From an uncultured Fusobacteriaceae bacterium (GTDB lineage: Bacteria; Fusobacteriota; Fusobacteriia; Fusobacteriales; Fusobacteriaceae): a stretch of DNA of 64,000 nt. The position numbers and the translations under genes were made by a program. The stretch covers positions 62,001 through 126,000 of the forward strand of contig CAMQWJ010000004.1 in NCBI GenBank assembly GCA_947038515.1, read 5' to 3'. Below, in pieces: positions 1 through 7,354 of this stretch; the stretch's first letter is position 1; every line of letters starts with the position of its first letter. The notes under the pieces were generated by a model. The model did no database searches, had not been told where the DNA came from, and worked only from the letters and a program-made list of their open reading frames with translations.

Positions 1-645
1 CATAGCTTTTTTCCCATCTAACAAAAGTGTTTCATAACACAACTTCGCAAGTGCCATTGCAGCCTTTGTAGTATAACCACCACCTAGATTTAGAGCCCCG
101 GCTCTCTCACAGGCTCTAGCTTCAAAATAGGTTGCAAGAGCATCTCCCATTCCACTAACTAGAAGACGAACTGGTGCTTTTGATATTATGTCTGCATCCA
201 TTAAAACTATATTTGGGTTACTTGGTAAGAATAAATACTCATCAAACTTACCCTCTTCTGTATACAAAACAGAAAGGGCAGTACAAGGTGCATCTGTCGA
301 AGCTATCGTTGGAACAACCATAACTGGTAGTCCAGAGTAAAAAGCTATCGTTTTAGCCATATCTAACGTTTTTCCGCCTCCAACTCCAATTATTATTTCA
401 GACTTTACATTTTCAAGTAAAGTTTTTAGCCTATTTAGTTCAATTTTAGAACACTCACCTTTAAAAACTTCAAAATGTACATCTAATTTTTCACTTTTAA
501 AACTTTCCTCAATACTTTTTTTAGTTAAATTTAAAACAAAATCATCAGCTACCACAAACGCCTTTTTCTGAGCATGTTTCGCAATTTCCTTTATACACCC
601 TGAACCTTGGATATATTTATTTGGTGATAATATAATATTAATCAT
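1..645 (-). CDS. gldA: Glycerol dehydrogenase (GldA-type), 3' end cut by window
   Basis: This is the first 215 residues of an iron/zinc-type polyol dehydrogenase that oxidises glycerol to dihydroxyacetone with NAD in the cytoplasm. The frame runs off the left edge, so roughly the C-terminal 150 residues are missing. The nucleotide-binding glycine stretch GVGGGKTLDMAK lies near residues 87-98. The GldA signature STDAPC lies near 116-121, and the conserved metal-ligand segment SGMGDAL near 164-170, with Asp168 the probable ligand. The ATG at 645 is preceded by an AGGAGGGTTAAG-like ribosome-binding site. A 28-bp A/T palindrome (671-698) lies just upstream. Family assignment is firm; substrate preference among polyols is inferred. 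Confidence 0.88.
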   Translation of the reverse strand, partial: MINIILSPNKYIQGSGCIKEIAKHAQKKAFVVADDFVLNLTKKSIEESFKSEKLDVHFEVFKGECSKIELNRLKTLLENVKSEIIIGVGGGKTLDMAKTIAFYSGLPVMVVPTIASTDAPCTALSVLYTEEGKFDEYLFLPSNPNIVLMDADIISKAPVRLLVSGMGDALATYFEARACERAGALNLGGGYTTKAAMALAKLCYETLLLDGKKAM

Positions 646-670
646 AACTCTTAACCCTCCTTCTAACTCA

Positions 671-698
671 ATTATTAATATATATATATATTAATAAT
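671..698. repeat. 28-bp perfect A/T palindrome upstream of gldA
   Basis: A self-complementary stretch made only of A and T runs from ATTATTAATA to its mirror TATTAATAAT with an alternating TA core. It sits between the end of the membrane-protease gene and the start of gldA, both on the minus strand. It could be an operator or a weak terminator stem, or simply an A+T-rich spacer. Confidence 0.55.
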
Positions 699-760
699 AA
701 CTTATTTTTTTTAATAATTCAAGGGGGAAAAAAATTAATTTCAATTCATATTTCCTTACC

Positions 761-1510
761 TTATAATACAATAAATTTATTTAGCAATTCTATAATAAGA
801 AAGAACCCCGGTTCTATAAGGATCGTAAGGAAACCTAAGTATGAAAATACTAGTAAAACTATAATTCCATATCTATCAAAAAAGAAAATTTTATCTCTGA
901 TTTTTTCATTTAAAAAACTAGCAACTATTTTTGAACCATCAAGAGGTGGTATAGGTAATGCATTAAATATGGCCAAAATAGCATTTATCATGACAAAATA
1001 TACAATATATTCATGAGTCATTTTTGTAGCAGTTGCACTCATTATAAAAGGTGCATATCTAAGTAGTACTGCTCCCATAAATGCTAATATCAAATTTACA
1101 CTTATTCCAGCTATTCCTACTAAAAATTCCCCTACTCTACCATTTTTTAGCTTTCCATAGTTTACGGGAATAGGTTTTGCCCACCCAATGACAAAAGCAC
1201 TTCCTGTAGCAATCAATATTAAGGGCAACATCAACCCCAAGGGGTCAATATGTTTTATCGGATTTAATGTTAATCGCCCTGCTCTTTTCGCTGTATCATC
1301 GCCACATAAGTATGCCACAAATCCATGTCCATACTCATGACAAATTATAGCAATCATAAACAACGGAATCTTTATAATAAGTCCCCAACTTAAGGCTCCG
1401 CTGAATATATATCTATAAAAATAATATGATATCATTATAGCAATTATTATTTTTGCTGCTTTAGGCATATTTCTGTTTACTTCTTTTAATTTTTCGTAAA
1501 ATGAATTCAT
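761..1510 (-). CDS. Site-2 protease family (M50) integral membrane metalloprotease
   Basis: A 249-residue polytopic membrane protein. The zinc-binding HExxH motif is present as HEYGH at residues 58-62, inside a transmembrane helix. The second metal-ligand motif, NALPIPPLDG, is near residues 183-192 with Asp191 as probable ligand. No PDZ domain is visible, so this is the short M50 form, also called the Rv1735/YwhC-like type, that cleaves substrates within the membrane. The ATG at 1510 has no adjacent ribosome-binding site. A strong AAGGAGGG lies about 38 nt upstream, separated from the ATG by a small hairpin (1523-1541). Substrate is unknown. It precedes gldA by about 115 bp on the same strand; a functional link is not evident. 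Confidence 0.85.
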   Translation of the reverse strand: MNSFYEKLKEVNRNMPKAAKIIIAIMISYYFYRYIFSGALSWGLIIKIPLFMIAIICHEYGHGFVAYLCGDDTAKRAGRLTLNPIKHIDPLGLMLPLILIATGSAFVIGWAKPIPVNYGKLKNGRVGEFLVGIAGISVNLILAFMGAVLLRYAPFIMSATATKMTHEYIVYFVMINAILAIFNALPIPPLDGSKIVASFLNEKIRDKIFFFDRYGIIVLLVFSYLGFLTILIEPGFFLIIELLNKFIVL

Positions 1511-1720
1511 ATTTAATTATAAGCTTTCTATTGGTGAAAGCCTATTTCCCTCCTTGGGTCAGTTTTTTATCAACTACTACTTTATTTTAGTTGATACCAT
1601 ACTATTATATCAAATCTTAATTAAAAGTTAAATATAAATATAAAATATAGGTAAAGTTAAGGATAAAATTAGATGTTTTTCTGTGAAGCCTTCTCTTACC
1701 TTTTAGAGGTATACTCCATA
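1511..1720 (-). promoter_or_regulatory. Promoter and structured leader of the M50 protease gene
   Basis: Read on the minus strand, TATAAT (1604-1609) is preceded at 17 bp by TTTAAC (1627-1632). Downstream comes an 8-bp hairpin (ATCAACTA at 1569-1576 with TAGTTGAT at 1588-1595). The Shine-Dalgarno-like AAGGAGGG (1548-1555) follows, and then a second hairpin (GCTTTC 1523-1528 with GAAAGC 1536-1541) before the ATG at 1510. The rest of this gap up to 1720 shows nothing else I can name. Confidence 0.5.
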
Positions 1721-1760
1721 TGGTCCATTTCTACTACTTTCCAAATATAACTGATTTCCC

Positions 1761-1789
1761 TTGACACTCTCCCCTTAAAATAATATAAT
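1761..1789 (+). promoter_or_regulatory. Consensus sigma70 promoter for the MATE gene
   Basis: Perfect TTGACA (1761-1766), 17-bp spacer, perfect TATAAT (1784-1789). It points at the MATE exporter gene starting at 1921. Confidence 0.85.
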
Positions 1790-1840
1790 GTACTACACAA
1801 TAATAATATAATTAAAAAGTTTTAAAAACTTTTTCAGTGA

Positions 1841-1885
1841 GAAAAACCACTTTGGACAACCTTAGTGGTTTTTCTTATACTTTTT
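1841..1885 (+). terminator. Leader hairpin, possible attenuator before the MATE gene
   Basis: A 10-bp perfect stem, GAAAAACCAC (1841-1850) with GTGGTTTTTC (1865-1874), is followed by a T-rich run. It lies between the consensus promoter and the start codon, so it would form in the leader RNA. A second, A/T-only stem (AAAAAGTTT with AAACTTTTT, about 1814-1834) lies just before it. Either an attenuator or a 5' stability element is possible. Confidence 0.6.
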
Positions 1886-1920
1886 ATTTTATAAAATCTT
1901 AATCAAACAAAAGGAGTTAC

Positions 1921-3312
1921 ATGAAATTTAATTTTTTAAAAAAATACCTAGAACACAAAAAGTTTTACCTTACTCTTCTTACTGTGACACTACCAATAGT
2001 ACTTCAAAATCTTATTGCCTCTTCCATTAATATGCTTGATACTGTAATGATTGGAAAACTAGGACAATCTGAATTAGCAAGTGTAGGTATTGCAAATCAA
2101 TATTATTTTCTTTTTAGTTTAGCTATTTTTGGTGTTGCTGCAGGATGTGGTGTCTTTATTGCCCAACTTTGGGGAAAAAAAGATGTTAAAAACATCAAAT
2201 CAACCCTTGGCATTGGATTAATTTCTGGTCTTTTAATCACATTAATCTTTGTAATTTTAGGAATGATTTTCCCTAGAAAAATTATGGGTATTTTTAGTAC
2301 TGATCCAAAAGTAATTGAACTGGGTCGGGATTATCTTTTGATTGTTTCGGTAAGTTATATTTTTACTGCTATTAGCTTTACTTATGCTTCGGCTCTAAGA
2401 AGTATCAGAAGTAGTTCTTTACCAATGTGGGCTAGTGTAGGTGCATTATTTTGCAATTGTATTCTAAACTATCTTCTTATTTTTGGTAAATTTGGTTTCC
2501 CACCTATGGGAGTAAAAGGAGCTGCCATTGCCACTTTAATTGCCAGAGCAACTGAAGTTTTTATTATCTTATATTATGTTTATACTAGAGAGCATACTTT
2601 AAAAGCTAGTTCACACGAACTTTTCAAATCTTCAAAAACTATGTTTATTAATATTTTTAAAGTTGCAACTCCAATTATTTTAAATGATATTTGTTTTGGT
2701 CTTTCTACTGTGACATATGCAGCTATTTATGGTCGAATAAGTACTGAAGCTATTGCTTCTATACAGATTTGTACAACTGTTTTTAATTTATTTCTAGTTT
2801 TCATTTATGGTTTAGCCAATTCAGCAGTTGTTATTGTTGGAAACGAGATTGGAGCAGGAAAAAATGAACAGGGTATTTTATATGCCAATAGAATAACGAG
2901 TCTTGCTTTGGAAATTGGAGTTGTTCTAGCACTTCTTCTAGCTTTAATTACACCATATGTAATTAATGTTTTTAATGTTTCTGAAACTGTAAAAAATGAT
3001 GCTTTTATAATTCTAATGATTTACTCTGTACTTATGATTCCTAAAGTTTATAACCTTCTAATCATTGTTGGAATTTTTAGAGGAGGTGGAGAAAATATTT
3101 ATGGTGGAGTTGTTCAAGGACTAACATCTTGGTTTGTTGGTATTCCATTAGCATTTTTTGTAGCTCATATATTGCATCTCCCTATTTATTATGTAGTTGC
3201 ATTTAGCAGTGTTGAAGAGCTTTTAAAAACATTTATTCTATTCAAAAGATACAAATCATACAAATGGATTAAAAATATTACCAAATCTTTTAATGATTCT
3301 GTTACAATTTAA
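1921..3312 (+). CDS. MATE family multidrug/metabolite exporter
   Basis: A 463-residue inner-membrane protein with about twelve hydrophobic helices, the usual MATE length. The first helices carry the typical segment TLPIVLQNLIASSINMLDT followed by IGKLGQSELASVG, matching the MatE domain start. The second MatE half begins around residue 245 with ATPIILNDICFG. Such proteins export cationic drugs or metabolites using Na+ or H+ gradients. The ATG follows AAAGGAG with good spacing. It has its own consensus promoter and a leader hairpin, and leads a plus-strand run of unrelated housekeeping genes. The substrate cannot be deduced. Confidence 0.9.
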   Translation: MKFNFLKKYLEHKKFYLTLLTVTLPIVLQNLIASSINMLDTVMIGKLGQSELASVGIANQYYFLFSLAIFGVAAGCGVFIAQLWGKKDVKNIKSTLGIGLISGLLITLIFVILGMIFPRKIMGIFSTDPKVIELGRDYLLIVSVSYIFTAISFTYASALRSIRSSSLPMWASVGALFCNCILNYLLIFGKFGFPPMGVKGAAIATLIARATEVFIILYYVYTREHTLKASSHELFKSSKTMFINIFKVATPIILNDICFGLSTVTYAAIYGRISTEAIASIQICTTVFNLFLVFIYGLANSAVVIVGNEIGAGKNEQGILYANRITSLALEIGVVLALLLALITPYVINVFNVSETVKNDAFIILMIYSVLMIPKVYNLLIIVGIFRGGGENIYGGVVQGLTSWFVGIPLAFFVAHILHLPIYYVVAFSSVEELLKTFILFKRYKSYKWIKNITKSFNDSVTI

Positions 3313-3379
3313 GCTAAATAATGATAATATATAAGTAAGTACAATATCCTAAATTAATTTGAGGAAGTGAAAGTTAATA

Positions 3380-3574
3380 ATGAACGGAAAAAATAGAAGT
3401 GATATTAAGGCTGGTTTAAATGTTAAAATAGTAAAAAAAGAGGACCAAGCAACAGGTAAATTGACTGTTGGAATAGTCAAAGATCTATTAACTAATTCTT
3501 CTTCTCATCCACACGGTATAAAAGTCAGACTCAGTGATGGTTCCATTGGTAGAGTTCAAGAAATAATAGGTTGA
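3380..3574 (+). CDS. ywbE: YwbE family small protein
   Basis: A 64-residue soluble protein matching the YwbE/DUF2196 family, with the typical opening RSDIKAGLNVKIVKKEDQ and the segment SSSHPHGIKVRLSDG before the C-terminal GRVQEI. The family has a small beta-barrel look suggestive of nucleic-acid binding, but its function is not established. The ATG at 3380 follows a GAGGAAGTG ribosome-binding site. It lies 67 bp after the MATE gene and may be cotranscribed with it. Confidence 0.85.
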   Translation: MNGKNRSDIKAGLNVKIVKKEDQATGKLTVGIVKDLLTNSSSHPHGIKVRLSDGSIGRVQEIIG

Positions 3575-3609
3575 TTATCAGATTTAATTAAATATAAGTG
3601 AGGTGTTTT

Positions 3610-3999
3610 ATGAAAAAATTTATATCCGGATTTTTTTTATCGCTTTTTATGGGCTGCTCAGCAAAAGAAACTATAAAAGATCCTTATCTTCCTGCATGTC
3701 CAGATTCTCCAAATTGTTTTATTGCAATAGTACCATTTGAAGAACCAACTTTACAATTAATTAAAGATAAAATTCTTTTAAATGTATCACTATTAAAAGG
3801 TGACACTCTAGTAGATAAAAATGAATCTTTAAAATTTAGTTTCAAAAGTAATTTCTTTAAATTTGAAGATATTTTAGAATTTTATATTGATATGGACAAT
3901 AAAAAAGTACATATCCGTTCTGCTGCAGAAACTGGTTGGTATGATTTTGGAGTTAACAAAAAAAGAGTTCTCTATTTTTCAACTCTATTAAAAAAATAA
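3610..3999 (+). CDS. DUF1499 lipoprotein
   Basis: A 129-residue secreted protein. The N-terminus MKKFISGFFLSLFMGC is a lipoprotein signal with the lipobox LFMGC, so Cys16 would be lipidated and the protein anchored to a membrane. The mature part contains CPDSPNC, the hallmark of DUF1499 proteins, and ends in a region with RSAAETGWYDFGVN, also typical. The start at 3610 was chosen because GTGAGGTG lies just upstream; a longer frame from an in-frame GTG at 3598 would spoil the signal peptide. Function is unknown. Confidence 0.8.
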   Translation: MKKFISGFFLSLFMGCSAKETIKDPYLPACPDSPNCFIAIVPFEEPTLQLIKDKILLNVSLLKGDTLVDKNESLKFSFKSNFFKFEDILEFYIDMDNKKVHIRSAAETGWYDFGVNKKRVLYFSTLLKK

Positions 4000-4035
4000 A
4001 TTATTCGACAATATTAAGTATAAGGAATTAAATAA

Positions 4036-4773
4036 ATGAAAAACTATGTTTTTTTTGTAAAATATGATGGCAGTAAATATAACGGTTGGCAACGACTACA
4101 AGAAAATAGTGAAAAATCTATTCAAGGAAAAATAGAAACTGTTCTTTCTAGATTACTTGAAGAAGATATCAAAATTATTGGTAGTGGTAGAACAGATGCA
4201 GGAGTTCATGCTCTTCAACAAGTTTGTAATTTTAGGACAGATGCCATAATAAATAGTGATTTCATACTAAACTTTAACCACTATTTGCCTGATGACATTA
4301 AAATTATAGAGTTTAAAGAAGTAGATGACCGTTTTCATGCAAGATATAATGCAACTAGTAAAATTTACATGTATAGGATTGATAATACAACTTATGGTGA
4401 TCCTTTTTTAAGAAAATTTTCTTACTACATAGAGAATCAATTGGATCTAGTCCAAATAGAAAATAGTTTTAATATCTTTCTTGGAACTCATGATTTTACT
4501 TCTTTTTCTAAAAATAACAGTAAAAAAAAGTCCTGTATTAGAACAATAAAAAATATTACCATTCAAGAGAAAGATAGAATTATAGAAATTTATTTTGAAG
4601 GTGATGGCTTTTTATACAATATGGTAAGAATGATTGTAGGAACTCTTGTCAATATTGGACTACACAAAACTTCACTCAAAGAAGTCAAATTACTTTTAGA
4701 AAGTAAATCACGAGAAAATCACAGATTTGTTGCACCACCTCAAGGATTATTTTTATGCAGTGTAAAGTATTAA
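4036..4773 (+). CDS. truA: tRNA pseudouridine(38-40) synthase
   Basis: A 245-residue cytoplasmic enzyme that isomerises uridines 38-40 in the anticodon arm of tRNAs. The catalytic motif GSGRTDAGVHA is at residues 49-59, with Asp54 as the nucleophile. Length is normal for TruA, and the C-terminal half carries GDGFLYNMVRMIVGTLVNIG, also diagnostic. It begins 36 bp after the DUF1499 gene and is probably in the same transcript. Confidence 0.95.
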   Translation: MKNYVFFVKYDGSKYNGWQRLQENSEKSIQGKIETVLSRLLEEDIKIIGSGRTDAGVHALQQVCNFRTDAIINSDFILNFNHYLPDDIKIIEFKEVDDRFHARYNATSKIYMYRIDNTTYGDPFLRKFSYYIENQLDLVQIENSFNIFLGTHDFTSFSKNNSKKKSCIRTIKNITIQEKDRIIEIYFEGDGFLYNMVRMIVGTLVNIGLHKTSLKEVKLLLESKSRENHRFVAPPQGLFLCSVKY

Positions 4774-4817
4774 TTTATTAACATCTAATATAATAAGAAT
4801 AAAGCGAGGGAACCCCA

Positions 4818-5246
4818 TTGAAAGAAATTTTAAAAGGTAATATACAAGTTATTGAAAAAATAGATGACTGGAAAGAAGCCATCAGAATCTCTGCTCAGCC
4901 TATATTAAAAAAACAATATATTCAATCATCTTATATCGAATCTGCCATACAAAACATTGAAGAACTTGGACCATATATAATACTTGTTGATGGAGTTGCT
5001 ATTCCTCATTCAAGACCAGAAGAGGGGGTTTTTTCTACTTCTTCTTCTCTACTTATTATAAAAAATGGAATTTCTTTTTCACCTAAAACAGAAGATGTTA
5101 AATTAATTTTTTTCTTAGCTGCCAAAGACAATAGTGACCATATGGACCTACTAAAACGATTATCTGGTCTATTACTTGATAACGAACAACTATTAGATCA
5201 ATTATTATTGTGCTCCTCTTCTGAAGAAGTGTTAAAGTTATTATAA
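4818..5246 (+). CDS. Orphan PTS EIIA (mannitol/fructose/ascorbate class)
   Basis: A 142-residue EIIA domain of the PTS EIIA type-2 superfamily. The phospho-accepting histidine is visible in GVAIPHSRPEEGV, His64. Such domains take phosphate from HPr and pass it to a sugar-specific EIIB, or act in regulation. No EIIB or EIIC gene is next to it, so a regulatory or remote-partner role is likely (inference). It starts with TTG at 4818, with GCGAGGG about 8 nt upstream. It lies 44 bp after truA. Confidence 0.82.
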   Translation: MKEILKGNIQVIEKIDDWKEAIRISAQPILKKQYIQSSYIESAIQNIEELGPYIILVDGVAIPHSRPEEGVFSTSSSLLIIKNGISFSPKTEDVKLIFFLAAKDNSDHMDLLKRLSGLLLDNEQLLDQLLLCSSSEEVLKLL

Positions 5247-5410
5247 TGTTAATTAATCAAAACCATTATTTTAAAAATATAGATAAATAAAAACATCTTG
5301 AAAAAACAATAAAAAAAGATTATAATGTTGAGTCTTAAATTTATCATAAATTAGAACTATTTCAGTTTTAAACTTCAAATAGTCCTAAAAACAGTCACGA
5401 AAGGAGAAAT

Positions 5411-5650
5411 ATGTTTAATTATACAATTAAATTAAAAGGAGAATCTTTGCCTAAAAAAGATGAAGAAATTTTAGTAATTTTTTTAAAAATGTTAGACTTT
5501 TCAGCAGAGCACCTTACTTCAGTCTATCAGCCTGAAACACTTAGGTTTTGTCCTAATGAAAACGAAATATTGATCACAAATACAAAAAAACATAATGATG
5601 AAATTAATACAATTGCATATAATTATGGGTTTAAATTAAGAAATCAATAG
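5411..5650 (+). CDS. Small protein of unknown function, first of a two-gene pair
   Basis: A 79-residue soluble protein I do not recognise. It has a charged N-terminus, a central hydrophobic helix (ILVIFLKMLDF) and one cysteine in RFCPNENE. The ATG follows an excellent AAAGGAG. It is followed 12 bp later by an HTH-like small gene, and the pair ends at a strong terminator, so the two are probably one transcript. The 164-bp gap before it holds a small inverted repeat (ACTATTT with AAATAGT) and probably the promoter. Confidence 0.6.
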   Translation: MFNYTIKLKGESLPKKDEEILVIFLKMLDFSAEHLTSVYQPETLRFCPNENEILITNTKKHNDEINTIAYNYGFKLRNQ

Positions 5651-5662
5651 GGAGTGATAATT

Positions 5663-5872
5663 ATGTACGATTTTTTAAAAGAACTTAAAGGACTTAAATC
5701 CAAAGAGGGAGTCACATATCAAGAACTGTCTAAAATACTCAACGAAGAGTTTAAATGTACTTTAACAGCAAATAGTTTAGCGAGTAAATTTAGTCGTGGA
5801 ACCTTAACTGGTAAAGAAGTTTCTAAAATTTTAACAGCATTAGGATATGAAGTAAAAGTAGAAAAAAAATAA
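5663..5872 (+). CDS. DUF6471-like small HTH protein
   Basis: A 69-residue protein resembling a helix-turn-helix fold: LKSKEGVTYQELSKILNEE, then NSLASKFSRGTLTGKEVSKILTALG. This is the DUF6471 pattern, an Xre-like single-domain regulator. The ATG at 5663 is favoured over an in-frame GTG at 5654 because GGGAGTGA sits correctly before it. With the preceding 79-residue gene it forms a compact two-gene unit. Toxin-antitoxin or regulator-partner roles are possible, but nothing in the sequence proves one. Confidence 0.65.
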   Translation: MYDFLKELKGLKSKEGVTYQELSKILNEEFKCTLTANSLASKFSRGTLTGKEVSKILTALGYEVKVEKK

Positions 5873-5874
5873 AT

Positions 5875-5913
5875 AAAAAAGTAGTAATAGTTAGAGCTAT
5901 TACTACTTTTTTT
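5875..5913 (+). terminator. Intrinsic terminator after the two-gene pair
   Basis: A stem of about 16 bp, AAAAAAGTAGTAATAG with CTATTACTACTTTTTT, has a 6-nt loop and a long T run. The A-rich 5' side would also let it work on the minus strand. Confidence 0.9.
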
Positions 5914-5954
5914 TATTTATTTTTATTTTTTTTGTTGTCACCAAAGAACAATTC

Positions 5955-5990
5955 TTGTCATATATGACAACTTCATGTCTAATACGACAA
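5955..5990. promoter_or_regulatory. Twin 16-bp palindromic operators upstream of the alcohol dehydrogenase
   Basis: Site 1 (5955-5970) is a perfect palindrome, TTGTCATATATGACAA. Site 2 (5975-5990), ATGTCTAATACGACAA, is an imperfect copy. Their centres are 20 bp apart, about two helical turns. The layout fits a dimeric repressor or activator. TTGT-N8-ACAA resembles Rex (NADH/NAD-sensing) or Crp/Fnr-type sites, but the regulator is an inference. Confidence 0.65.
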
Positions 5991-6004
5991 CATGAACAGG
6001 CAAA

Positions 6005-6059
6005 AACCCCTTTGTTTCATTGGGGTTGTGTTGACAAGTTTCTTTTTTTAAGGTATACT
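6005..6059 (+). promoter_or_regulatory. Promoter of the alcohol dehydrogenase gene
   Basis: TTGACA (6031-6036), 17-bp spacer and TATACT (6054-6059) form a near-consensus promoter. Just before the -35 box is an inverted repeat, AACCCC (6005-6010) with GGGGTT (6022-6027), which could be a further operator. Confidence 0.8.
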
Positions 6060-6116
6060 ATATACATAAGAAAGAACAACTTTTTTAAATAAACTTTTAT
6101 ATAATGGAGGTAACAA

Positions 6117-7283
6117 ATGAAAAGATTTACAATTCCAAGAGATGTATTTTTTGGTGAAAACGCATCTGAACATTTAAAAACTATTAAAGGGAAAAAAGCT
6201 TTTATCGTAGTTGGATCTGAAAGAACTGTTAAAGATGGTACAACTGATATGATTCAAAAATATTTAAAAGAAGCAAATATCGAAAGTCAGTTATTTGTAG
6301 GTATCGAAAACGATCCATCTATAGCAACAGTTAAAAAAGGTGTTGAAAAAATGAATGAATTTCAACCTGATGTAATAATTGGACTTGGAGGAGGTTCTCC
6401 AATAGATGCTGCTAAAGCTATGTGGATTTTCTATGAGCACCCTAACTTTACTTTTGAGGAAGCAGCAATACCTTTCAACTTACCAGAGATGAGAAAAAAA
6501 GCTACATTCTATGCTATTGCTACTACAAGTGGTACAGCTACAGAAGTAACATCTTTCTCAGTTATAACTGATGAGAAAACAGGTATTAAATATCCTATTG
6601 CTGATTATAATATCACTCCTGATGTAGCAATATTAGATACAAACTTAGTAAAATCAATGCCAAAAGCATTAGTAGCAGATACAGGAATGGATGCTTTAAC
6701 TCATGCAATTGAAGCTTATACTTCAGTAGTTGCAAATCCATTTACAGATGCTTTAGCAGGAAAATCTATTGAAATGATAGGTAGTAATTTAGTTAAATCA
6801 TTTAACGGTGAAAATGAAGCAAGAGATAATATGCATATAGCATCTAGTTTGGCAGGAATGTCATTCTCTAATGCAATCTTAGGTATTGTACACTCAATTG
6901 CACATAAAGCTGGAAAAATCTTTAATATCAGTCATGGAATGACAAATGCAATTTGCCTTTCTTATGTAATTCAGTTTAATTCTAAAGATGCAACTCAACA
7001 ATATTCTGAAATTGCAAGAATTTTAAAATTAAAAGGTAGTACTGATTCTGAATTAATAACTTCATTAGTAGATTATATCGGTGAGATGAGAACAAAATTA
7101 AATATGCCACATTCTTTAAAAGAATATGGAGTAGATGAAGCTTTCTTCCTTTCTAAACTAGATGATTTGGCAACAACTGCAGTAGCTGATCCTTGTACTG
7201 GTACAAATCCTAGAAAAATTTCAACTGAAGAAATGAAAAAATTACTTTTAGCTATCTTCAATGGAGAAAAAATTACTTTTTAA
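6117..7283 (+). CDS. Iron-containing alcohol dehydrogenase, butanol dehydrogenase-like
   Basis: A 388-residue group III (iron-dependent) alcohol dehydrogenase. It carries the coenzyme-binding GLGGGSPIDAAKAMW (near 96-110), ATTSGTATEVTSFSV (near 139-153) and the metal-binding DTGMDALTHAIEAY, with further His ligands in GIVHSIAHKAG and NISHGM. Length and motifs match the clostridial NADPH-dependent butanol dehydrogenases, which reduce aldehydes to alcohols at the end of fermentation. It has its own near-consensus promoter with two palindromic operators upstream, and ends at a 66-bp palindrome, so it is a single-gene unit. Aldehyde specificity is not resolvable. Confidence 0.9.
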   Translation: MKRFTIPRDVFFGENASEHLKTIKGKKAFIVVGSERTVKDGTTDMIQKYLKEANIESQLFVGIENDPSIATVKKGVEKMNEFQPDVIIGLGGGSPIDAAKAMWIFYEHPNFTFEEAAIPFNLPEMRKKATFYAIATTSGTATEVTSFSVITDEKTGIKYPIADYNITPDVAILDTNLVKSMPKALVADTGMDALTHAIEAYTSVVANPFTDALAGKSIEMIGSNLVKSFNGENEARDNMHIASSLAGMSFSNAILGIVHSIAHKAGKIFNISHGMTNAICLSYVIQFNSKDATQQYSEIARILKLKGSTDSELITSLVDYIGEMRTKLNMPHSLKEYGVDEAFFLSKLDDLATTAVADPCTGTNPRKISTEEMKKLLLAIFNGEKITF

Positions 7284-7284
7284 T

Positions 7285-7350
7285 AAATTGTATAAATAAA
7301 AAATGTTACAGTTATTTAAATAACTGTAACATTTTTTATTTATACAATTT
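7285..7350. terminator. 66-bp perfect palindrome, bidirectional terminator
   Basis: Positions 7285-7317 and 7318-7350 are exact reverse complements with no loop. The core is AATGTTACAGTTATT with its mirror, flanked by A-rich and T-rich arms. It separates the plus-strand alcohol dehydrogenase from the minus-strand gene ending at 7355, so it can terminate both. Confidence 0.85.
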
Positions 7351-7354
7351 ATAT

